Shown: positions 9,529 through 15,862 of the stretch, one piece after another
Layout of the letters: each line of letters starts with the position of its first letter
Position numbering within the stretch: the first letter of the stretch is position 1
DNA from: CAZBRS01 sp964494475
GTDB taxonomy: Bacteria > Myxococcota_A > UBA9042 > CAZBRS01
NCBI GenBank assembly: GCA_964494475.1
Contig: CAZBRS010000057.1
Coordinates: 1-37,237 of the forward strand
Direction of reading: 5' to 3'
DNA: 37,237 bases
The notes under the pieces: model-generated
The model's database searches: none
The model's input: the letters and a program-made list of their open reading frames with translations, nothing else
Told to the model about the DNA's origin: nothing
Made by a program: the position numbers and the translations under genes

Positions 9529-11084
9529 TGACCGAGCCGCGGGATCCGGCCCTGATCCAGCCGGACATGAGCACGCGGGTGCTCCGGCACTTCCTGGCCC
9601 ACCTGATCGCCGTGCTGGGCCGGGAGCGCGTGGCGTCCATCGCCCTCGAGGCCGGCCTGCCGTGGGCCTGGCTCGACACCGACGACCACTACGTCTCGCG
9701 GCTCTTCCTCGAGCGCTTCGCCCTCGCCGCGGGCCGCCAACTGTACGGCCTCGCAGAGCTGGCGCCCCACGACCACGCCCTCTGGCGTCTCTGGCGCGAG
9801 GCCGGCCGCGAAACGCTCTCGCCCAAGGGGCTCGGGCCCCTGTTCTTCGTGATCCGCGCCATGGCGTCGCCGCGAGCGGCGTACGGACAGGTGCCGCTGA
9901 TGCTGGAGCGGGGCTTGCGGGGCAACCGCGCCGAGGTGGTTCGTCGCGAGCCCGGCTTCGTCGAGTTCCGCTGCCAGTCCCTCGATCCCGTGCGGGCCCC
10001 CGACAACTCGGGCATGTGCTGGCAGCGCTTCGGCATGCTCGAGGGCATCCCCATCGGCTGGCGCCTTCCCCCCGCCCGGGTCGAGCACGTGGCGTGCGTC
10101 CACGACCGCGAGAACCCCTCCGACTGGTGCGTGTACCGCGTACGCTATCTCGAGGGCACGCCCGCGTTCCTGGCCTGGGGCCTCCTGCCCGGGCTGCTGG
10201 GCGCCGCGGCCGGCTGGCTGGCCGCCGACGCGCTCCCCGGACTGCCGGGGCCGCTCTGGACCACGCTGCTGGGCGGCCTCGCGGGCGCGGCCGCCGAGGG
10301 CTGGCGACGGCAACTCCGAGACCGGGGGCGCAACCGGCGCGACGCGGCGAGCCTGTACGAGCAGATGGCCCTGGCCGATCAGCGCTACCGCGAGCTGTGG
10401 CACGAGCGCCAGTCGCTCCGGCGCGCGCTCCTGACCGTCCGCAAGATCTCCGGCTACCTGCCCCCGGGCGTGGTCGACGAGATCGAGCGCATGCCCGAGC
10501 GCGAGCTCAAGCTCGGCGGAGAAGCCACCGACGCGGTCGTGCTCTTCCTCGACCTCGTGTCGTTCACCAACCGCTGCGAGACCGCGCCGCCCGAAGACGT
10601 GGTGGAGCACCTGAACCTGTTCTTCGCGTTCGTCGACCCGATCATCGAAAAACACCGGGGCATCATCGACAAACGCCTCGGCGACGGCGTGATGGTCGTG
10701 TTCACCTCGCGCGCCGGGGCCGAGACCTCGGCCGAGCTGCGCCGCCGGGCCATCGCGTGCGGGCTGGACCTGCTGAAGACCATGGAGGCCTGCAACCGGG
10801 CGCTGGCCGAGCGCTCCGCGGCCCCGCTGGAGGTGCGCGCCGGCCTGGCGGCGGGGCGCCTGGTGCAGGGCAACATGGGCTCCCCCGTCCGCCTCGAGTA
10901 CACGGTCATCGGCGATGTCGTGAACGTGGCCTCGCGCCTGAACGGCCATGCGCGCCCCGGCTCGCTGCTGGTCGAAGCCGCCGCGCTCGAGCACGCCGGC
11001 GAAGGGTTTACGGTGTCCGAGCGTCGCGAAGTGCGCGTGAAGGGCCGCGAACACCCGGTCGCGGTCGTCGAGTTGATTCCGTGA
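9528..11084 (+). CDS. Membrane-linked class III adenylate cyclase
   Basis: A 518-aa protein. Residues 1-205 form a sensor-like domain I cannot name. Residues 212-260 are a hydrophobic hairpin (FLAWGLLPGLLGAAAGWLAA and a second segment), then a helical linker, then the class III cyclase domain from about 335. The metal-binding Asp residues are D342 (LFLDLVSFT) and D386 (RLGDGVMVVF). The purine-recognition positions are K382 and T459 (YTVIGDVVNVASRL), the Lys/Thr pair seen in many bacterial adenylate cyclases, and the transition-state Asn and Arg follow. The domain is therefore probably active and makes cAMP from ATP. The ATG at 9528 overlaps the preceding TGA. As last gene of the cassette it could report the state of the upstream complex, which is inference. 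Confidence 0.88.
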   Translation: MTEPRDPALIQPDMSTRVLRHFLAHLIAVLGRERVASIALEAGLPWAWLDTDDHYVSRLFLERFALAAGRQLYGLAELAPHDHALWRLWREAGRETLSPKGLGPLFFVIRAMASPRAAYGQVPLMLERGLRGNRAEVVRREPGFVEFRCQSLDPVRAPDNSGMCWQRFGMLEGIPIGWRLPPARVEHVACVHDRENPSDWCVYRVRYLEGTPAFLAWGLLPGLLGAAAGWLAADALPGLPGPLWTTLLGGLAGAAAEGWRRQLRDRGRNRRDAASLYEQMALADQRYRELWHERQSLRRALLTVRKISGYLPPGVVDEIERMPERELKLGGEATDAVVLFLDLVSFTNRCETAPPEDVVEHLNLFFAFVDPIIEKHRGIIDKRLGDGVMVVFTSRAGAETSAELRRRAIACGLDLLKTMEACNRALAERSAAPLEVRAGLAAGRLVQGNMGSPVRLEYTVIGDVVNVASRLNGHARPGSLLVEAAALEHAGEGFTVSERREVRVKGREHPVAVVELIP

Positions 11085-11111
11085 GGGGGAGCGCCGCGGC
11101 GGACGAGGTCC

Positions 11112-11726
11112 CTACACGACGGCCTCGCGCAGCGTGGGGTCGAGCGCCAGCTCGGGACGGAACGCGTTGACCCGGTGCGGCGAGCTCGCGGGGAGCATCG
11201 CCCGCACGGCGTCGAGGTCGTCGGCCGACAGCAGGGGCGCCACGTTCGTGGTTCGAAACTCGTGGGGCAGGCCGCAGGTCGCGATCAGGTTGAGGCTCTC
11301 CCAGATGCGCGCGATGGGCGCGTGCACGCCGGCCAGGCGGTCGTAGCCGGAGGCCGGGGCCTTCACGTCCATGGCCACGAAGTCGACCAGGCCTTCGGCG
11401 AAGAGCGCAGCCAGCACGTCGGGGCGGCTGCCGTTGGTGTCGAGCTTCACGCGGTAGCCGAGCGCCTTCAGCCGCCGGCAGACGTCGGGCAGGTCGGGCT
11501 GCAGCGTGGGCTCGCCCCCGCTGATCACCACGCCCCCCAGCTTGCCGCGCCGCGCCGCGAGGAAATCCCACAGCTCCGGTTCGGGCATCGTCGCCCCCTC
11601 GGACGCCAGCAGCCCGGCGTTGTGGCAGAAGGGGCAGCGGAAGTTGCAGCCCTGGGTGAAGACCACCGCGGCCGGCACGCCCGGGTAGTCGGAGAGCGAG
11701 GAGCGCACCAGCCCGCCGATCTTCAC
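11112..11726 (-). CDS. nrdG: Anaerobic ribonucleotide reductase activating protein
   Basis: A 204-aa radical SAM enzyme that installs the glycyl radical on NrdD. CNFRCPFC at residues 27-34 is the CxxxCxxC motif binding the [4Fe-4S] cluster, and GGVVISGGEPTLQ carries the SAM-binding GGE motif. The opening VKIGGLVRSSLSDYPG is typical of the NrdG2/PFL-activase-like branch. The GTG start at 11726 overlaps the nrdD stop in a GTGA arrangement, so the two are translationally coupled and expressed at a fixed ratio. The stop lies 27 bases from the convergent cyclase gene. The assignment rests on both motif and position. Confidence 0.93.
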   Translation of the reverse strand: MKIGGLVRSSLSDYPGVPAAVVFTQGCNFRCPFCHNAGLLASEGATMPEPELWDFLAARRGKLGGVVISGGEPTLQPDLPDVCRRLKALGYRVKLDTNGSRPDVLAALFAEGLVDFVAMDVKAPASGYDRLAGVHAPIARIWESLNLIATCGLPHEFRTTNVAPLLSADDLDAVRAMLPASSPHRVNAFRPELALDPTLREAVV

Positions 11727-13915
11727 GCCTGGGCCTCCGGACGGGGAGCCGGCGCGGACGCGGGCGCGGAGCGGAGGGCCCCGTCGTACGTGGAGCGCAG
11801 CTGGAACTCTTCGCGCTTGCCCTGGTTCCACTGGTCGACGGGTCGCAGGTAGCCCACCACGCGCGAGTAGACCTCGGTCTTCTGGTCGCACGTCGGACAC
11901 CGCGGCGCCCCGCCCCGCAGGTAGCCGTGGGTCGGACACACCGAGAAGGTGGGCGAGAGCGTGAAGTAGGGCAGGCGGTAGTTCGAGCAGACCGTGCGCA
12001 CGAACGCCTTGACGGCCGCGGGATCGCTGACGGCCTCGCCGAGGAAGACGTGCTGGACGGTGCCGCCCGTGTAGCGGGCCTGCAGCTCGTCTTGCAGATC
12101 GAGCACCTCGAAGATGTCGTTCGAGTAGTTCACGGGCAGCTGCGTCGAGTTCGAGTAGAAGGGCTCGACCGCGCGCTCCTTCAGCGACGCCGTGCCGTCG
12201 GCCGCGGAGCGGAGGTCGGCGTAGCGCTCGGCGTCGAGGCGGGCCATGCGATACCCCGCGCCCTCGGCCGGCGTGGCCTCGAGGTTGTACAGGTGGCCGG
12301 TCTCTTCCTGGAAGGTCGCCAGGCGGTCGCGCAGGTGATCGAGCACGCGCGCGGCGAACGCGACGCCCCGCGCCGCGCCCAGGTCGCAGCCCAGCAGGTT
12401 CAGGCAGGCCTCGTTCATGCCCACCAGGCCGATGGTCGAGAAGTGGTTGTGCCACCAGGCGCCGTGCCGGGCCCGGACGTCGCGCAGGTAGTACTTCGTG
12501 TAGGGGTAGAGGTCCTTCTCGGTCAGCACCTCGAGCACCTTGCGCTTGGTCTCGAGGCTCGTGCGCGCTACCTCGAGCAGGCGGTCGACGCGCGCCAGGA
12601 AGTCGTCTTCGGACGTGGACAGGTAGCCGAGCCGGGGCATGTTGAGCGTGACCACGCCCACGGAGCCGGTCAGCGGGTTGGCGCCGAACAGGCCTCCGCC
12701 GCGCTTCTGGAGGCTGCGCAGGTCGAGGCGAAGCCGGCAGCACATGGACCGCGCGTCGTCGGGGCTCATGTCGGAGTTCACGAAGTTCGCGAAGTACGGG
12801 ATGCCGTACTTGGCCGTGACCTCCCACAGCGGATCGAGGGCGGCGTCCTCCCAGTCGAAGTCGCGGCCGATGTTGTAGGTCGGGATGGGGAACGAGAAGA
12901 CGCGACCCTTGGCGTCGCCCTCGCTCATCACCTCGAGGAACGCGCGGTTGAACAGGTTCATCTCGGCCTGGAACGCGCCGTAGGTCGCGTCGATCTCGCG
13001 CCCGCCGATGATGGCGGGCTGATCGGCCAGGGGCGCCGGCACGCGCAGGTCGAGGGTGATGTTCGTGAAGGGCGTCTGGAAGCCGACGCGCGTCGGCACG
13101 TTCAGGTTGAACACGAACTCCTGCAGCGCCTGCTTGACCTCGGGGTAGGTCAGCTCGTCGTGGCGGATGAACGGCGCGAGCAGCGTGTCGAGGCTCGAGA
13201 AGGCCTGGGCGCCGGCGGCCTCGCCCTGCAGCGTATAGAAGAAGTTGACCACCTGGCCGAGCGCCGTGCGGAAGTGCCGCGCCGGCGCGCTCTCGGCCTT
13301 GCCCGGAGCGCCGCGGAAGCCCGAGCGCAGCAGATCCTGCAGGTCCCAGCCCACGCAATAGACCGACAGCAGGCCGAGATCGTGCAGGTGCACGTCGCCG
13401 GACGCGTGGGCCTCGCGCACCTCGGGGGTGTAGATGCGGTTCAGCCAGTAGGTCTTGGTGACCTCGCTCGACACGTAGTTGTTCAGGCCCTGCAGCGAGT
13501 AGGCCATGTTCGAGTTCTCGTTCACGCGCCAGTCGAGCTTCTGAAGGTAGCTCTCCATCAGGTCGATGTCGGCCTGGGCGGCCATCTCGCGGTTGCGGGC
13601 GTGCTGATCGCGGTACAGGATGTAGGCCTTGGCCGTGCGCCGGAAGGGGCTGGCCAGCAGGGCCTCCTCGACCAGGTCCTGGATCTGCTCGACCGACGGC
13701 TCGGCCTCGCGCAGGACGGCCTGGGCCAGCGAGACCACGCGCAGCATGAGCGCGTGCGCCACGTCGTCGCCGAACTCGCCGGTGGCGGCGCCGGCCTTGC
13801 GCAGGGCCGCGGTGATCTTCCGGGGATCGAAGGCGGCGGTGCGACCGTCGCGCTTGCTGATGCGGGTGAAGGGCGCCAGGCCGAGGGTCTCGGCCGTTAC
13901 CAGCCCACGTTCCAT
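11723..13915 (-). CDS. nrdD: Anaerobic (class III) ribonucleoside-triphosphate reductase
   Basis: A 730-aa glycyl-radical enzyme reducing ribonucleoside triphosphates to dNTPs without oxygen. Residues about 15-105 are an ATP-cone allosteric domain (FTRISKRDGRTAAFDPRKI). The catalytic core includes the Cys-containing MCCRLRLDLRSLQKRGGG. Near the C-terminus, C660, H663, C673 and C676 form the likely metal-binding site, and VVGYLRP places the radical glycine at about G688. A 20-residue Ala/Pro tail follows. Class III enzymes are oxygen sensitive, implying anaerobic or microaerobic growth. The ATG at 13915 is preceded by GGAGG; an upstream open frame to 14068 was rejected because it covers the promoter and NrdR-like boxes. 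It is co-transcribed with nrdG. Confidence 0.95.
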   Translation of the reverse strand: MERGLVTAETLGLAPFTRISKRDGRTAAFDPRKITAALRKAGAATGEFGDDVAHALMLRVVSLAQAVLREAEPSVEQIQDLVEEALLASPFRRTAKAYILYRDQHARNREMAAQADIDLMESYLQKLDWRVNENSNMAYSLQGLNNYVSSEVTKTYWLNRIYTPEVREAHASGDVHLHDLGLLSVYCVGWDLQDLLRSGFRGAPGKAESAPARHFRTALGQVVNFFYTLQGEAAGAQAFSSLDTLLAPFIRHDELTYPEVKQALQEFVFNLNVPTRVGFQTPFTNITLDLRVPAPLADQPAIIGGREIDATYGAFQAEMNLFNRAFLEVMSEGDAKGRVFSFPIPTYNIGRDFDWEDAALDPLWEVTAKYGIPYFANFVNSDMSPDDARSMCCRLRLDLRSLQKRGGGLFGANPLTGSVGVVTLNMPRLGYLSTSEDDFLARVDRLLEVARTSLETKRKVLEVLTEKDLYPYTKYYLRDVRARHGAWWHNHFSTIGLVGMNEACLNLLGCDLGAARGVAFAARVLDHLRDRLATFQEETGHLYNLEATPAEGAGYRMARLDAERYADLRSAADGTASLKERAVEPFYSNSTQLPVNYSNDIFEVLDLQDELQARYTGGTVQHVFLGEAVSDPAAVKAFVRTVCSNYRLPYFTLSPTFSVCPTHGYLRGGAPRCPTCDQKTEVYSRVVGYLRPVDQWNQGKREEFQLRSTYDGALRSAPASAPAPRPEAQA

Positions 13916-14030
13916 GTCGTCGCGCCTCCTGGAGGGTATCAGGGGGGCCGGGCGAGCTTCGACGCTCCGCCTCCGGGCCCTCGATGGCGGGCCCGGTTCG
14001 TCGACCGGCATCCCCGGGTGTGTCAAACCG

Positions 14031-14046
14031 CTACAAGATATGGTAG
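14031..14046. promoter_or_regulatory. nrdR box: NrdR-like box 1
   Basis: CTACAAGATATGGTAG is an imperfect palindrome matching the published NrdR box (acaCwAtATaTwGtgt) at about 12 of 16 positions, with all central positions but one correct. It contains the -10 element of the nrdD promoter, so a bound repressor would block RNA polymerase. NrdR is the ATP/dATP-sensing repressor of ribonucleotide reductase genes. The nrdR gene itself is not in the window. Confidence 0.65.
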
Positions 14047-14062
14047 GGGACGAGCAGGTCAA
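14035..14062 (-). promoter_or_regulatory. Candidate nrdDG promoter
   Basis: On the minus strand, TTGACC (14062-14057; 5/6) and TATCTT (14040-14035; 4/6) are separated by 16 bp. Initiation near 14028 would give a leader of about 110 bases before nrdD. The -35 lies between the two NrdR-like boxes and the -10 lies inside box 1, the geometry expected of a repressible promoter. Confidence 0.6.
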
Positions 14063-14078
14063 GCGCAAAATCTTGGAT
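14063..14078. promoter_or_regulatory. nrdR box: NrdR-like box 2
   Basis: GCGCAAAATCTTGGAT matches the NrdR consensus at about 10 of 16 positions, weaker than box 1. It begins 32 bp from the start of box 1, leaving a 16-bp gap. NrdR sites typically occur as tandem boxes 15-16 bp apart on the same face of the helix. The spacing, more than the individual match, supports the call. Confidence 0.5.
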
Positions 14079-14128
14079 CGACAGGGTCCGCGGAAGCACT
14101 TCGAAAACGCCGGCCGCGCGCCCTGGGG

Positions 14129-15151
14129 TCAGGGGAGCCGCACGGCCTCGCCGGTGCGCGAGCTCTCGTACGCGGCCTCGAGCACGGCCTGCGTGCCCAA
14201 CGCCACGTGGCCGGGCGCGGCGGGCGTCGACTCGCCCCGCAGCACGGCCACGAAGCGCGCGGCCTGGGCTTCGTACATGGCCGGCAGGCCGTGGGGCCGG
14301 CGCGGCCCGAAGCCACCGGGCTCCTCGTCGCCCCCTCCTTCGGGGCCGCGCGAACGGAGCAGCGTGGGGAAGAGGCTGGCATACCCCCGCGTGCCGAAGA
14401 GGCGCGTGCCGGCCTCGGGACCGTCGGCGTGCGGCTGCCACCAGCCGCACTCGACGACCGAGACCGACCCGCCCTCCCACTGGACGACGACGAGGCCGGT
14501 GTCGTCCACGTCGGCGGCCGGGTCGGCCTCGAACTCGCCGTACCACCGACCCACACGCGCGAAGACCTGCCGCGGCGCCGGATCGCCGAGCAGGAAGCGG
14601 GCCGTGTCGATGGCGTGAACGCCCATGTCGACCAGGGCGCCGCCCCCCGCGAGCTCGGATCGCGAGAACCATCCGCCCGGCCCCCAGCCGACGTGGCTGC
14701 CATACCCGGTGGTCCGAACGACCCGACCGATCCGGCCGGCCGCCACGCGGAGCCGGAGCCAGCCCGCCTCGACGTCGTGGCGCCAGCAGTGGGCGACCTC
14801 GAGGTGGCGACCCGCGCGCTCGGCCGCCGCGACCATCGCCCGCGCCTCACCGAGGGTGCAGGCCATGGGCTTCTCGACCAGCACGTGCACGCCGGCCTCC
14901 AGGGCCGCGATCGCCTGCGGGGCATGCAGCGCGTTGGGCGTGCACACCACGAGGGCCTCGACGCCGCCGGCGCCGAGCAGATCGTCCAGTCGAGCATACG
15001 TTCGAGGCACACCGAAACGGCCGGCGAAGCGGGCGAGCGACTCGGCCCGATGGTTGACGGCCGCGACCACCTCGACCCCGTCGAGCCGGGAGAACGCCGC
15101 GGCGTGAACGGCCGCCATGCCCCCGACCCCCGCCAGCGCGATCCGCAGCAT
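14129..15151 (-). CDS. Gfo/Idh/MocA family oxidoreductase
   Basis: A 340-aa NAD(P)-dependent oxidoreductase. The N-terminal Rossmann fold starts MLRIALAGVGGMAAVHAAAF, and the family EKP motif is present in VLVEKPMACT, whose Lys normally acts in catalysis or cofactor binding. Further conserved elements are the cofactor-domain strand VVCTPNALH and the GGGALVDMGVHAIDTARFLL motif containing the typical D..H pair. The family acts mostly on sugars, inositols and their derivatives; the substrate cannot be read from sequence, and no sugar-pathway genes are adjacent. The ATG at 15151 is preceded by GGAGGG. It is read toward nrdD with a 213-bp gap and is probably transcribed on its own. Confidence 0.9.
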   Translation of the reverse strand: MLRIALAGVGGMAAVHAAAFSRLDGVEVVAAVNHRAESLARFAGRFGVPRTYARLDDLLGAGGVEALVVCTPNALHAPQAIAALEAGVHVLVEKPMACTLGEARAMVAAAERAGRHLEVAHCWRHDVEAGWLRLRVAAGRIGRVVRTTGYGSHVGWGPGGWFSRSELAGGGALVDMGVHAIDTARFLLGDPAPRQVFARVGRWYGEFEADPAADVDDTGLVVVQWEGGSVSVVECGWWQPHADGPEAGTRLFGTRGYASLFPTLLRSRGPEGGGDEEPGGFGPRRPHGLPAMYEAQAARFVAVLRGESTPAAPGHVALGTQAVLEAAYESSRTGEAVRLP

Positions 15152-15231
15152 GCGCCCTCCCCCCGAGCCACGGCTCGATTCCAGCAGTTTCCACCGCCGA
15201 CCGCAAGGGCGCAACCACGGCCAGGTTTCGC

Positions 15232-15259
15232 TTGACAGGGAGCCCGAACGGGCTATTCT
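15232..15259 (+). promoter_or_regulatory. Promoter of tRNA-Leu
   Basis: A perfect TTGACA (15232-15237) and a TATTCT (15254-15259; 4/6) are 16 bp apart. Predicted initiation around 15266 is just six bases before the mature tRNA. The consensus -35 and short leader are typical of stable-RNA promoters. No terminator is seen after the tRNA, so this promoter may also feed the plus-strand genes downstream. Confidence 0.7.
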
Positions 15260-15271
15260 CGCCACCGCGTT

Positions 15272-15356
15272 GCGAGGATGGTGGAATTTGGCAGACACGC
15301 AGCGTTGAGGTCGCTGTGGAGGACACTCCGTGGGGGTTCAAGTCCCCCTCCTCGCA
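15272..15356 (+). tRNA. tRNA-Leu (anticodon GAG)
   Basis: An 85-base class II tRNA. The acceptor stem GCGAGGA pairs with TCCTCGC (15349-15355), followed by discriminator A. The anticodon arm CAGCG-TTGAGGT-CGCTG gives anticodon GAG, reading CUC leucine codons. A long variable arm (GGAG/CTCC) and a T arm GGGGG-TTCAAGT-CCCCC complete the cloverleaf. The next bases are CCT, so the terminal CCA is not encoded and must be added by tRNA nucleotidyltransferase. Confidence 0.96.
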
Positions 15357-15360
15357 CCTT

Positions 15361-15396
15361 GTCCGGTTCTGACAACCTGTCCGGTCCTGACAACCT
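15361..15396 (+). repeat. 18-bp tandem direct repeat after tRNA-Leu
   Basis: Two head-to-tail copies of GTCCGGTTCTGACAACCT (15361-15378 and 15379-15396) differ at one position (T/C at the eighth base). Each copy contains a short GGTT...AACC inverted repeat. The repeat starts five bases after the tRNA end. I see no terminator U-tract and no integrase nearby, so its role is unknown. Confidence 0.75.
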
Positions 15397-15439
15397 TCTC
15401 CCCGACGTCCGACCGACGGGCGAGCACCGCACTGCCGAC

Positions 15440-15862
15440 GTGAGTCAGAGCACTTCATCAACTTTCTTGCGCGCGGGTGGCGTGGCCATGCTATGCTGCG
15501 CGCTGCTGGCGATTGGTTGCGACGAGGCCCCCGAGGCGGCCCTCGCGAACGCCGAGGAGGCGTGGCGACAGGGCGACGAGCACGGGGTCCTCGCGAGCAT
15601 GACGGCCCCGTCTGCCGGCACGATGCGGCTGCTCGCCTTCAGCGACGAGCGATTCCGCGTCGTGCCCCGAAGGGGGGCTCCGGCGCCCGCGCGAACGGCG
15701 CTCGACGCAACCGGCAGCGCCACGACCGTCGTCGCGCGGGTACCCGGGCCGAGCGGCTCCGTCCCGCTTCGCCTGGTGCGAGACGACGGCACCTGGCGTA
15801 TCGATCTGGTCGCGACCGAGGCGCTGGCGCGAGACGTCGACGCGAGAGGCTTCCCTCGATGA
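15440..15862 (+). CDS. Small predicted lipoprotein
   Basis: About 140 aa. The N-terminus has an Arg (FLRAGG) followed by a hydrophobic core VAMLCCALLAIGC; LAIGC is a lipobox, predicting lipidation at this Cys and envelope anchoring. The mature part begins DEAPEAALANAEEAWRQGDE and includes a beta-rich stretch ending with DDGTWRIDLVA, resembling small NTF2-like/DUF4878-like lipoproteins. This family match is tentative. The GTG at 15440 was chosen because it yields a full signal peptide; ATG 15488 would leave too short an n-region. The stop overlaps the kinase start (ATGA), suggesting co-translation with the kinase. Confidence 0.7.
   Translation: MSQSTSSTFLRAGGVAMLCCALLAIGCDEAPEAALANAEEAWRQGDEHGVLASMTAPSAGTMRLLAFSDERFRVVPRRGAPAPARTALDATGSATTVVARVPGPSGSVPLRLVRDDGTWRIDLVATEALARDVDARGFPR

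Noticed and set aside
2101..11084. A complete extracellular contractile injection system
   Set aside because: The AAA+ protein recalls these clusters, but no sheath, tube, baseplate, spike or DUF4157 gene is present in the window.
13916..14068. N-terminal extension of NrdD to 14068
   Set aside because: It would place coding sequence over the promoter and first NrdR-like box and is not part of the family; ATG 13915 has GGAGG.
14847..15461. A minus-strand open frame running through tRNA-Leu
   Set aside because: It is the familiar spurious translation antisense to a tRNA-Leu; part of it also overlaps the oxidoreductase gene out of frame.
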